A stretch of 19,071 nt of DNA from Microcaldota archaeon (GTDB lineage Archaea > B1Sed10-29 > WALL01 > WAMD01), in the NCBI GenBank assembly GCA_027077895.1, contig JALWQZ010000017.1, positions 1 to 19,071 of the forward strand, given 5' to 3'. Positions 1-7,012 of this stretch are shown here, one piece after another (position 1 is the first letter of the stretch; every line of letters begins with the position of its first letter). Under the pieces are notes generated by a model. That model was given only the letters and a program-made list of their open reading frames with translations, made no database searches and was not told the DNA's origin. The position numbers and the translations under genes were made by a program.

Positions 1-1612
1 AACTAGTGCTTATCCTGGTGTACTTGCCGTGTTTCTCTAACTCCTCTCTCTTTCCTGATTTTCTAGAATAAGTTATCCTAACCGGGTGGTTCCTTCCTAG
101 TTTTGCCCTGTGCTTGATATACTCAGAAACAGCCCACGATTCAACCTTATTTTCAGGGGGGCTCTTTGTGAAAACGAGCAAGTCGACCGATGAGACACCC
201 TTTGTTTCTCCTGCGGCTAGACTACCAACAAGATACACTTCTGCGTCTGAGAACTCTTTTGCTATTTGAGAGACTAACTTTGGAACCCATGATTTCCAGC
301 GTTTTATGTTTGTTTCCTTCTCTTTCAAGTTCGCGTCTATGTACTTGGATATCTCCCTTGATGTGTATGCCCTATATGCTATTTCTATACCTGCTGACCC
401 AACTAGAAGTGCTATCAATAGACCTACTTGTGCTGGGGAGACTGTGTACATCCTGTAAATGAGGACAACCAGTGCGGTTAGACTGCCGATTATCCCAGTT
501 GACACAATCCACGGGTTGGCCTTTATCTCCTTTCTTAGTTTGAGCGCCGCTATGTTGACAGCTAGGAATATGATTAGGAAACCGCCGCTTCCTGCGATGG
601 ATATGGTTTCTAGGTTCACAGTGTTTGATATGATTAGTGAGAGGATTGATATTAGGACAAGGCCTTCGTACGCGTCTTTCCATATACTCTTCTCTGTTGA
701 CTTTGGCAACTGCCCGTATCTAGCGACCATGTAGCTCGCTCTAGCTGTTCCGTACAATGTTGCGTTTATGGCCGAACTTGTTGAGACGAGGGCCGCTAGC
801 GCCACTAGGACAAAACCAACGTATCCTAAAAGTGGCTTTGCCACTGCTGCCAGCGCGTAGTCCCTAGCGGATATTATCTGCGAGAATGGGAGGTTTCCAA
901 CAGTCACTAGCGCTATTAGTATATATATGGCCGTTACAGAGACGACAGATATGTAGAAAGCCTTTGGCAGGTCGGATATATTCCTTATATCCGCCCCTGT
1001 GTTTGCTATTAACTCGAATCCTTCGTATGCTAGAAATATGATCATACCACCTGCTATTAACTGAGTTGGTGGTGCCCAGTTTTGGACTGCCAGTCTGGAC
1101 CATTTCAAGAATGCTAGTCCTACTACTATCACTAGTGCCAGTATAGACACCTTGAACCCAACCATCAACTCCTCTGCCATCCCCGACAGTTTCGCCCCTA
1201 GTGCGTTTAGGACTGTAAATGCAATTATTGCAAGTGTTATCAGAATGTGCATTACCAGTTTGTTGTTACCGAAGAACGAGGCACCATAGGCACCGAACGC
1301 GTAGGCGTACAAGGATATCATTATTATGTAACTTGCTAGGAGGAAGATATTCAGCGTTCCAGAGAGGGATCCAGTGCCGTAGGCCTTAACTAGGTATTCT
1401 ATCGTCCCTCCCTTACTGGGGAACCTTTTTGACAATTTAGCATATGAGTATGCGGTTAGTAGTGCAATGATTCCGGCGAGCAAGAAGGCAACTGGTGCAC
1501 CACCCTTTGTCAATTGCACGCTTAGGCCTAGGACTGCGAATATGCCCCCGCCTATCATTCCACCTATCCCTATGCTAACAACTTCACCTAGCGAGAGAGT
1601 TCGTTCAGTCAT
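1..1612 (-). CDS. APC-family amino-acid permease with C-terminal nucleotidyltransferase-like domain (partial)
   Basis: I translated the minus strand from ATG at 1612 down to base 1: 537 codons without a stop, so the 3' end lies outside the window. Residues about 10-435 form a polytopic membrane protein with the APC-superfamily helix-1 signature GGMIGGGIFAVLG (about 18-30), expected to move amino acids or related amines across the cytoplasmic membrane. After a charged linker (about 435-455) comes a soluble segment with VGSLAAGETKGVSSVDLLVF (about 462-480), which aligns with the G-S ... D-x-D core of MNT/pol-beta-type nucleotidyltransferases. The first Asp is replaced by Ser475; only Asp477 remains, and the region of the usual third carboxylate reads HPVRITY, so the domain looks degenerate. 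A TATA-like box lies 27-28 nt before the ATG, suggesting a leaderless mRNA. The permease call is firm; the domain call rests on motif reading. The substrate cannot be told. Confidence 0.85.
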   Translation of the reverse strand, partial: MTERTLSLGEVVSIGIGGMIGGGIFAVLGLSVQLTKGGAPVAFLLAGIIALLTAYSYAKLSKRFPSKGGTIEYLVKAYGTGSLSGTLNIFLLASYIIMISLYAYAFGAYGASFFGNNKLVMHILITLAIIAFTVLNALGAKLSGMAEELMVGFKVSILALVIVVGLAFLKWSRLAVQNWAPPTQLIAGGMIIFLAYEGFELIANTGADIRNISDLPKAFYISVVSVTAIYILIALVTVGNLPFSQIISARDYALAAVAKPLLGYVGFVLVALAALVSTSSAINATLYGTARASYMVARYGQLPKSTEKSIWKDAYEGLVLISILSLIISNTVNLETISIAGSGGFLIIFLAVNIAALKLRKEIKANPWIVSTGIIGSLTALVVLIYRMYTVSPAQVGLLIALLVGSAGIEIAYRAYTSREISKYIDANLKEKETNIKRWKSWVPKLVSQIAKEFSDAEVYLVGSLAAGETKGVSSVDLLVFTKSPPENKVESWAVSEYIKHRAKLGRNHPVRITYSRKSGKREELEKHGKYTRISTS

Positions 1613-1635
1613 TGGATTGATTTAGGAACTCTTTG

Positions 1636-1643
1636 TATTTATG
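1636..1643 (-). promoter_or_regulatory. TATA-like box of the permease gene
   Basis: CATAAATA on the minus strand, centred about 27-28 nt upstream of the ATG at 1612. That spacing places transcription start at or next to the start codon, so a leaderless transcript is inferred. Confidence 0.5.
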
Positions 1644-1661
1644 CGTTGTAGAAACAGGAGG

Positions 1662-1736
1662 CGGGCGTGGAGGGATTTGAACCCTCGGCCTGAGGCTTAG
1701 AAGGCCCCCGCTCTATCCTAGCTGAGCTACACGCCC
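1662..1736 (-). tRNA. tRNA-Arg (anticodon UCU)
   Basis: The minus strand folds into a complete cloverleaf. The acceptor stem is GGGCGTG/CACGCCC, followed by U8-A9, D-arm GCTC/GAGC with a GG in its loop, anticodon stem GGGGC/GCCTC closing loop CTTCTAA (anticodon TCT), a five-base variable region, T-arm GAGGG-TTCAAAT-CCCTC and discriminator G. There is no intron and CCA is not encoded. It decodes AGA and AGG; AGG is a common Arg codon in the neighbouring genes. A TATA-like box sits at the expected distance upstream. Confidence 0.95.
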
Positions 1737-1759
1737 TCAAGTGAATTTTGTAAAGAACA

Positions 1760-1767
1760 ATTTAAAT
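1760..1767 (-). promoter_or_regulatory. TATA-like box of the tRNA-Arg gene
   Basis: Palindromic ATTTAAAT centred 27-28 nt before the first tRNA base (1736). Because the mature 5' end is fixed by structure, this gives a local yardstick for TATA-to-start spacing. The same spacing recurs upstream of several start codons in this window. Confidence 0.55.
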
Positions 1768-1770
1768 CTT

Positions 1771-1953
1771 TTATCCCTCTAGGGACAGTCCGATCAGGAG
1801 TAGTGCAATGATTGCAGTGAACATCTCAGTACCCAGTGGTAATTGTGGTCTAGCCAGTAGGTACACAAATGCCATAACCGCTAGATACGCCAGTAGTAGT
1901 ATCCAGCCTATGTTCATGTTCTTCTTTAGGTTTTCTAGACTCATGACAGACAT
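1771..1953 (-). CDS. Small two-helix membrane protein, function unknown
   Basis: Sixty residues: a short polar N terminus (1-13), a hydrophobic helix at about 15-34, a short Pro-containing loop, and a second hydrophobic helix at about 44-57. It has no signal-peptide cleavage site or recognisable family motif. The ATG at 1953 is preferred over an in-frame ATG at 1944 because a TATA-like box (1975-1982, TTTATACA on this strand) is centred about 26 nt upstream, implying a leaderless mRNA. The gene stands alone between tRNA-Arg and the divergent ParB-like gene. I do not recognise it; a real small gene is likely given promoter, start and clean hydrophobic pattern. Confidence 0.6.
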   Translation of the reverse strand: MSVMSLENLKKNMNIGWILLLAYLAVMAFVYLLARPQLPLGTEMFTAIIALLLIGLSLEG

Positions 1954-1974
1954 GTTCTAGTTTTAGCACAAAAG

Positions 1975-1982
1975 TGTATAAA
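1975..1982 (-). promoter_or_regulatory. TATA-like box of the 60-residue membrane protein gene
   Basis: TTTATACA on the minus strand, centred about 26 nt before the ATG at 1953. It supports that start and a leaderless transcript. Confidence 0.45.
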
Positions 1983-2033
1983 TATGTTGGGCCCGCCAGA
2001 AACTTTTTTAACTCCAACACATCTAAACTAGTT

Positions 2034-2039
2034 GGTGAT
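2034..2039 (+). promoter_or_regulatory. Shine-Dalgarno site selecting ATG 2044
   Basis: GGTGAT lies four bases before ATG 2044. It overlaps the in-frame TTG (2032) and GTG (2035) codons, so it argues for the ATG as the true start. A T-run TATA candidate lies at 2004-2011. Confidence 0.5.
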
Positions 2040-2043
2040 TAAT

Positions 2044-2448
2044 ATGGAGAGACTTATTCAGCCTGATGAAGAAGAAAAACTGTACGACACGTTAAAGAGT
2101 TACTATCAAAAACTCTACCCCGGAATTGAAATAAAGGACGAAGAACTTGTTTTAGGCCCGAATGAACTGGGCGATTTGTACTACACATTCCCCGGATTTG
2201 AGGAGATGGCTACATTCAACGAAAAGGTTGAAAGGATAAAGAAGGCAATAGGCCACGGTTACGACACACCACTTATCCTCGCTAGGAAGGGAGAAAAACT
2301 GATAATCCTAGATGGTCACAGGCGGGCTGTCGCAGCCTGGCAACTAGGCCAGAAGTGGAAGGCTCTAGTTCTTGTTTTCCCAGAGAACCACGAACTGGGA
2401 ATGGAAAAGCAAATCCAGGGCAAACTGTCAGAGGTATTCTCCCAGTGA
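2044..2448 (+). CDS. ParB-like (ParB/sulfiredoxin fold) single-domain protein
   Basis: A 134-residue protein when started at ATG 2044, which has a GGTGAT ribosome-binding site. The C-terminal half contains TPLILARKGEKLIILDGHRR (about residues 75-94) followed by AVAAWQLG, matching the conserved ParB/Srx core in which an Asp-Gly-His-Arg box binds nucleotide or phosphate. The N-terminal half is acidic and helical and I do not recognise it. There is no helix-turn-helix after the core, so this is not a full chromosome-partitioning ParB; members of the fold also include nucleases and an archaeal ADP-dependent serine kinase (SerK). The exact activity is open. It stands directly upstream of valS, about 57 nt apart, with a separate TATA candidate for valS. 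Confidence 0.65.
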   Translation: MERLIQPDEEEKLYDTLKSYYQKLYPGIEIKDEELVLGPNELGDLYYTFPGFEEMATFNEKVERIKKAIGHGYDTPLILARKGEKLIILDGHRRAVAAWQLGQKWKALVLVFPENHELGMEKQIQGKLSEVFSQ

Positions 2449-2460
2449 ACCTTGGAACTT

Positions 2461-2466
2461 TTTATA
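2461..2466 (+). promoter_or_regulatory. TATA-like box upstream of valS
   Basis: TTTATA just after the ParB-like gene's stop codon. It predicts transcription start near 2490, immediately before the ribosome-binding site GAGGTG (2494-2499) that serves ATG 2506. Confidence 0.4.
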
Positions 2467-2505
2467 ACCCCCTGTTCTAAATTTTATCACTCTGAGGTGT
2501 GCACC

Positions 2506-4944
2506 ATGCCGAGATATGATCCACTGGAAATAGAGAAGAAATGGCAGGACTTTTGGGATAAGGAGAAGATATTTAAGTTTGATAAAAACGCCCCTGGGGA
2601 GGTGTATACGATAGACAATCCACCTAGTTTTACCAGTGGTACTCTACACATGGGCCACGCGTTGAATCACTCCTGGATAGACTTTATCGCTAGGTACAGG
2701 AGAATGAGGGGTTTCAATGTTCTGTTCCCTCTAGGGTTTGACTGCCACGGGCTCCCCACAGAATTGAAGGTGGAAAGGGTTTATGGAGTGAGGAAGGATG
2801 ATAGGGACAAGTTTAGGCAGAAATGTGAAGAGTGGACCACAGAAGCGATAGACAAGATGAAGGAACAATTTAAGAGGCTTGGCTATTCTGCTGACATGGA
2901 AAATGAGTACTATGAGACTAGGATGCCTTGGTACAAGGCACTAGTCCAATACTCACTAGTTGAGATGTATGAAAGGGGGCTGGTTTACAGGAGTTCTCAG
3001 CCTGTTCTCTGGTGTCCGAATTGTGGGACCGCCCTAGCAAAGGCAGAGGTAGGATACGTGGAGAAGGAGGGAAAACTCTATTATCTCGCGTTTGATGTTG
3101 TTGACACTGATAAGAAGATAAAAATTGCTACGACCAGGCCTGAATTGATATTTTCATGCGTTGCAGTCATGGTTCACCCCGATGACGAGAGGTACAGGGA
3201 TTTAGTTGGTAAGAAGGCCAAGATACCACTGGCAGATAGGGAGGTTCCTATTATTGCAGACGAAGAGGTTGACATGGAGTTTGGGACAGGTGCAGTTTAC
3301 CTATGTACCTATGGGGACGAGATGGACGTCAAGTGGCAGAGGAAGTACAAACTTCCTGTTTACATAAGCATTGACCCGAAGGATAAACTAACTAGTATTG
3401 CAGGAGAGTTTGCAGGTCTGGACGCAGAGGAAGCTAGGGAGAAGGTGGCAGAAAAACTGAGGAAGATAGGTGTATTATATAAGGAAGAAAAGTATGTGCA
3501 CAATGTCCTTAGTCATACTGAGAGAAGTTCGTGTATGCACCCGATTGAATTACTGCCCATCCCACAGTTTATGATAAAGGTCAAACCATTTATAGAAGAC
3601 ATAAAGAAGGCTGCTAGGGAGATGAAGTGGTTCCCTGATTATATGGAGGGCAGGCTAGAGGATTGGGCCAATTCAATGGACTGGGATTGGATTATCTCTA
3701 GGCAGAGGGTTTATGGAACTCCAGTGCCGTTCTGGTACTGCGAGGACTGTGGTGAAATAATTCCACCAGACAAAGAAAAACTATTGAAGGGAGAGTTTGT
3801 TGATCCTGCAAAGGACAAGCCTCCAGTCGAGAAGTGCCCTAAATGTGGTTCCACACGCATAAAGGGTTCCTTAGACATCTGCGATTGCTGGGTTGATTCT
3901 AGCATCACACCTCTAGCAGTTGCTCATTGGAAGAGGGATGATGAACTTTTTGGGAAAGCCTATCCAACTTACTTGAGACCACAGGGGACCGACATAATCA
4001 GAACCTGGGCGTTCTACACGATATTTAGGGATTTGATTTTAACAGGAAAACTGCCGTTCAAGCACGTAGTTGTTAATGGGATGGTTGCTGGACCAGATGG
4101 AAAGAAGATGGATAAGTCCTATGGCAATGTTGTCCCACCTGAAGAGGTCATAGATAAGTATGGTGCGGATGCATTAAGACAGTGGGCTCTGGAGGCTAGT
4201 TTGGGTGAGGATTATCCATTTGACTGGAAGAAAATCAAGTACGCCACCAAGTTCCAGACAAAGCTGTGGAATGCGAGTTTCTTTATGGGAAAGCATTTAG
4301 AGGAGTTTGACCCGAGTTTTGAACCAGACTTAAAAAGACTCAGGCCAAGCGATAGATGGATTCTCTCAAGGCTCAATTCAGTTATAGACTACTCCACAGA
4401 CATGCTGGATAAGTATGAGTTTGGCAAGGCGTTGAATGCAATAAGGAATTTCTTCTGGTCGGAGGTTTGTGATAACTACCTAGAGATGGCAAAGTCTAGG
4501 TTGTATGGGAATGATGACGAGGAGAAAAATATTGCTAGATGGGTTTTGTACCAACTCTTGATGAAATCAACGTTATTGCTTGCTCCGTTTATCCCACACA
4601 TAACCGAAGAGATACACGACTTGTACCTGAAGAAATTTACTGGCGCGAAGTCTGTTCACCTTTTGAAGTGGCCAGGAGTTGACAAAGACTTGATGGATAG
4701 TAAGATAGAAGAGGAGGGCAAGTTGGCAGTTGCCGTTGCGTCTGCAGTTAGGGGGTTCAAGACGAAGAATCAAATGAGCCAGAAAGAAGAGTTGTCTAAG
4801 GTTACAATATACAACGGAAGCAGTCTAAGGCAGTGGGAGACTGATTTGAAGGAGACTCTGAAAATAAGAGAAATTGAATTTGCAGACGGCGTTGGGAGTA
4901 TTGCAGTTGAAGGGGTAGACGTGAGTTTGAACATTGAGAAGTAA
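2506..4944 (+). CDS. valS: Valyl-tRNA synthetase
   Basis: Class I aminoacyl-tRNA synthetase charging tRNA-Val in the cytoplasm, 812 residues. The start at ATG 2506 (MPRYDPLEIEKKWQDFW) is supported by GAGGTG seven bases upstream; a TTG 54 nt further up is also in frame but unlikely. The HIGH-type motif is HMGH (48-51) and the KMSKS-type loop is KMDKS (534-538), with Asp at the third position. The editing (CP1) domain, including ATTRPEL, lies between. Zinc-knuckle-like CPNCG and CEDCG...CPKCG pairs are present. RPQGTDIIRTWAFYTI and the CWVDSSI segment are typical of archaeal ValS rather than IleRS or LeuRS. The anticodon-binding domain fills the C-terminal part, with no long bacterial-type coiled-coil tail. 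Confidence 0.95.
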   Translation: MPRYDPLEIEKKWQDFWDKEKIFKFDKNAPGEVYTIDNPPSFTSGTLHMGHALNHSWIDFIARYRRMRGFNVLFPLGFDCHGLPTELKVERVYGVRKDDRDKFRQKCEEWTTEAIDKMKEQFKRLGYSADMENEYYETRMPWYKALVQYSLVEMYERGLVYRSSQPVLWCPNCGTALAKAEVGYVEKEGKLYYLAFDVVDTDKKIKIATTRPELIFSCVAVMVHPDDERYRDLVGKKAKIPLADREVPIIADEEVDMEFGTGAVYLCTYGDEMDVKWQRKYKLPVYISIDPKDKLTSIAGEFAGLDAEEAREKVAEKLRKIGVLYKEEKYVHNVLSHTERSSCMHPIELLPIPQFMIKVKPFIEDIKKAAREMKWFPDYMEGRLEDWANSMDWDWIISRQRVYGTPVPFWYCEDCGEIIPPDKEKLLKGEFVDPAKDKPPVEKCPKCGSTRIKGSLDICDCWVDSSITPLAVAHWKRDDELFGKAYPTYLRPQGTDIIRTWAFYTIFRDLILTGKLPFKHVVVNGMVAGPDGKKMDKSYGNVVPPEEVIDKYGADALRQWALEASLGEDYPFDWKKIKYATKFQTKLWNASFFMGKHLEEFDPSFEPDLKRLRPSDRWILSRLNSVIDYSTDMLDKYEFGKALNAIRNFFWSEVCDNYLEMAKSRLYGNDDEEKNIARWVLYQLLMKSTLLLAPFIPHITEEIHDLYLKKFTGAKSVHLLKWPGVDKDLMDSKIEEEGKLAVAVASAVRGFKTKNQMSQKEELSKVTIYNGSSLRQWETDLKETLKIREIEFADGVGSIAVEGVDVSLNIEK

Positions 4945-4948
4945 CTCT

Positions 4949-4970
4949 TTTATACCCTATTCCCTATAAT
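4949..4970 (+). promoter_or_regulatory. Candidate promoter of the peptide / radical SAM cassette
   Basis: Two TATA-like boxes lie between valS and the peptide gene: TTTATA (4949-4954) and TATAAT (4965-4970). Either would start transcription shortly upstream of the strong Shine-Dalgarno site at 5000-5007. No terminator-like hairpin separates valS from this region, so read-through from valS is also possible. Confidence 0.4.
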
Positions 4971-4999
4971 ACTATAGATAGCCTTGTTATAATGGGGGA

Positions 5000-5007
5000 G
5001 AGGTGAT
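5000..5007 (+). promoter_or_regulatory. Strong Shine-Dalgarno site of the 48-residue peptide gene
   Basis: GAGGTGAT, eight bases complementary to the conserved archaeal 16S rRNA 3' end, with three bases before ATG 5011. It is the main reason for believing that this very short reading frame is translated. Confidence 0.6.
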
Positions 5008-5010
5008 GAC

Positions 5011-5157
5011 ATGCAGGTATGGGCTGTGCTGTCAGTCTCTAGTTCTGGCGACGATGAGTACTCTGAGTATGGTACTTGGACAGATACATACAGCGATAGT
5101 GATTCTGATAGTTGGGACGATGACAGTGACTCCTACGATAACTCCAGCGATGACTAA
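5011..5157 (+). CDS. 48-residue acidic Ser/Asp/Tyr/Trp-rich peptide, putative RiPP precursor
   Basis: Read directly from the sequence: ATG 5011 to TAA 5157. Residues 1-9 (MQVWAVLSV) are hydrophobic; 10-13 are SSSG. Residues 14-48 carry 13 Asp, 2 Glu, many Ser and Thr, three Tyr-containing and two Trp-containing triplets and YGT. There is no Cys, Lys, Arg or His, so net charge is about -15. Aromatic-X-acidic/Asn triplets recur: YSE 17-19, WTD 23-25, YSD 27-29, WDD 35-37, YDN 42-44. A perfect-consensus ribosome-binding site precedes it. The radical SAM/SPASM gene starts 34 nt after its stop with a hairpin between. The position suggests the substrate of that enzyme; lack of Cys argues against thioether-type products. 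Alternatives are a Ca-binding acidic peptide (DSDSDSD run, 29-33 region) or a regulatory uORF. I know no matching family. Confidence 0.6.
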   Translation: MQVWAVLSVSSSGDDEYSEYGTWTDTYSDSDSDSWDDDSDSYDNSSDD

Positions 5158-5175
5158 GGGGGCCATTGACCCCCT
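5157..5175 (+). promoter_or_regulatory. Hairpin between peptide gene and radical SAM gene
   Basis: AGGGGG (5157-5162) and CCCCCT (5170-5175) form a perfect six-pair stem around a seven-base loop. It begins at the last base of the peptide stop codon and ends just before the GGTGAT site (5183-5188) of the next gene. It has no T-tract, so complete termination is not implied; transcript-end protection, partial termination or translational tuning would all raise peptide over enzyme. Confidence 0.5.
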
Positions 5176-5191
5176 GCCCTAAGGTGATTAG

Positions 5192-7012
5192 ATGGGTAGA
5201 AAACTTGAAAACGGAGATGTGGTTGAGGACAAGGCAGATTCTTTGTTTAGAGAAAGCGTTATTAGAAAATTGGTTTCTTACATGGGGGTTAGTGAGGAGC
5301 ATCCAAAAAAGGATCTAAAAAAGATGTTATTAAGCAATCCCGGTTTATTCCTAGAAAAATTGAGGTCAATAAATGAGCCTGATCCACAGGTTAAGGGGGG
5401 CATTTTGCAGGTCATATTCTCAATGGTCTCTAATTATCTTTTCAAGCGCGTTTGGGACTTATGCAAGAAGAACGGCATGGATTTTATGAATGTCGTTTCA
5501 TCAGCAAGCAGAAGCATGATTGTTGATTCAGATTCTAAACCTTCCCAAGTTGATTTGCCGGCAGACCTGAAGGTGTATTATGAGATACTTGTTGAGTTAT
5601 CCAAGTACGAAATGAAAACAAGAGAGTTTTACAGGCCTAGAAATGAGTTGCAGTTTATTGTGCCTAAGTTGCATATTGAAAAAACAGACAGCGGTAACTA
5701 CTTTGTCCTAAACCCCAATAATGGCAGGTGGGCAATAGTTGATGATGTTTCTCCGTTAGACTATCGTTTGTACATGCGCCGTATAGGTCTTGCAGATCTT
5801 GTTGTTGGGGATTTGCTGGTATTGCCAGAGCATTTTTTGAATAGAAATGAGCGGGATTATCTAGAAAAATTGGTAAAAGTAAGTGTTATCTATACAAATA
5901 AGAGGACTCCAAAATTTGGTTCCCCTAGTTTAAGGATATATCCAACATTGTTGAGTATAATCATAACAACCGGGTGTAATTTTAGGTGCAAGTATTGTTA
6001 TGAAGGAGATTTCCCTCGCATACAGCCGAATTTAGACCATATTGATAATAGGATAAATGAATTGTTCTCTAGATACTCATCAATAAAAACGGTTGGATTC
6101 TTTGGCGGTGAGCCCTTACTTGAGTTTGAGGGGATTAGGCGCATAGTCATGAACCCGTTTGTCTATAGGTCCAAGAAGATACTTCAAACGAATGGGAGTT
6201 TGATTACCCCTGAGATTGCTAGGTACCTAAAGATACACTCCTTCTCAGTTGGGGTTTCTTTGGATGGGCCTGAAGAATTCAACTCCCTAAGGATTGATTC
6301 CACTGGAAAAAATAGTTATTATAAAGTCCTAGATGGGATAGATAATTTGAGGAGGGTTAAACTGAAATACAGCATACTTACGACTTATACCAGCAATAGC
6401 AGGGGATTAGAAAATGAGTATTTGTCATGGATCAAATCTCTAGGTGCCAAGTCATTTTCTGTTAATATTGGAGTTCATAGGAGATACCTGCCAGATTGGA
6501 GGGATTTATTGGCATTCTTTAAGTCAACGTTTGATGAGTATGTCCATTCTGATGTTTGGATGAATTCAAGGTATGCTACGTTTTTGTATTATTTGGATGC
6601 TCTTATACTGCCGCCAGAGAAACGAAGCCTTATGATGTTTAGAAATCCATGTGGTGCGGGGAGATCCCATTTGGCCATATCTCCTGATGGTGGGATATCG
6701 CCGTGTCCGGAACTATTGGTCTTTAGGTCAAACAAGGTCAATTTTTATGATGACTTTAAACCAGTTTACGAAAGGGTTGTTGAGCGGACATGCCCAGAAT
6801 GTCCGTTTAGGTATATATGTACAGGTGCATGCCCAGGAAAATCCCTATTGTATAACGGGAATATAAATGAACCGATAAGGGAGTTGTGCAATTTTTACAA
6901 GAGGTTTTTTGTATGGCTAGCAGACAGATTACATGAAGATAGCAAATACCTGGAGGTGTACAAAAAATGGAAAAGAGGTATGAGGGGAGACCACATTATC
7001 CTGGTGAGGTAG
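5192..7012 (+). CDS. Radical SAM/SPASM peptide maturase-like protein
   Basis: A 606-residue protein starting at ATG 5192 behind GGTGAT. Residues 1-150 are an unrecognised, mostly helical N-terminal region. Residues about 156-233 (KLHIEKTDSGNYFVLNPNNG and after) resemble the PqqD-like/RRE-type N-terminal segments of peptide-modifying radical SAM enzymes, by eye only. The radical SAM [4Fe-4S] motif is C262-x3-C266-x2-C269 (TGCNFRCKYCYEG), with GGEP at 305-308. The C-terminal SPASM domain has a complete set: C487, C505, then C534-x2-C537-x5-C543-x3-C547 and C566, enough for two auxiliary clusters. SPASM enzymes usually modify peptides or proteins (PqqE, anaerobic sulfatase maturases, sactipeptide, ranthipeptide and cyclophane synthases). 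The adjacent 48-residue peptide is the likely substrate (inference). The gene looks more AT-rich than valS. It overlaps the next gene by 46 nt. Confidence 0.9.
   Translation: MGRKLENGDVVEDKADSLFRESVIRKLVSYMGVSEEHPKKDLKKMLLSNPGLFLEKLRSINEPDPQVKGGILQVIFSMVSNYLFKRVWDLCKKNGMDFMNVVSSASRSMIVDSDSKPSQVDLPADLKVYYEILVELSKYEMKTREFYRPRNELQFIVPKLHIEKTDSGNYFVLNPNNGRWAIVDDVSPLDYRLYMRRIGLADLVVGDLLVLPEHFLNRNERDYLEKLVKVSVIYTNKRTPKFGSPSLRIYPTLLSIIITTGCNFRCKYCYEGDFPRIQPNLDHIDNRINELFSRYSSIKTVGFFGGEPLLEFEGIRRIVMNPFVYRSKKILQTNGSLITPEIARYLKIHSFSVGVSLDGPEEFNSLRIDSTGKNSYYKVLDGIDNLRRVKLKYSILTTYTSNSRGLENEYLSWIKSLGAKSFSVNIGVHRRYLPDWRDLLAFFKSTFDEYVHSDVWMNSRYATFLYYLDALILPPEKRSLMMFRNPCGAGRSHLAISPDGGISPCPELLVFRSNKVNFYDDFKPVYERVVERTCPECPFRYICTGACPGKSLLYNGNINEPIRELCNFYKRFFVWLADRLHEDSKYLEVYKKWKRGMRGDHIILVR
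6952..6958 (+). promoter_or_regulatory. Internal Shine-Dalgarno site for the overlapping swivel-domain gene
   Basis: GGAGGTG inside the radical SAM reading frame, eight bases before ATG 6967. It fixes the overlapped start and points to translational coupling. Confidence 0.6.

Noticed and set aside
190..1103. Reading frames of 79-103 codons on both strands over the permease region
   Set aside because: They are shadows of the long uninterrupted minus-strand permease frame, which has family motifs and promoter support.
2452..2505. N-terminal extension of ValS from TTG 2452
   Set aside because: The segment contains the TATA-like box and ribosome-binding site for ATG 2506 and encodes no ValS-like sequence.
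5003..5066. C/D-box sRNA-like pattern: GTGATGA at 5003-5009 and CTGA at 5063-5066
   Set aside because: The C-like box is simply the Shine-Dalgarno site plus following bases, the flanks do not pair into a terminal stem, and internal D'/C' spacing is wrong for an archaeal C/D guide RNA.
5039..5302. 87-codon minus-strand frame opposite the acidic peptide
   Set aside because: It spans the peptide stop, hairpin and start of the radical SAM gene, has no ribosome-binding site that I can see, and its His/Ser/Thr/Arg-rich protein is the antisense image of the Ser/Asp repeat.
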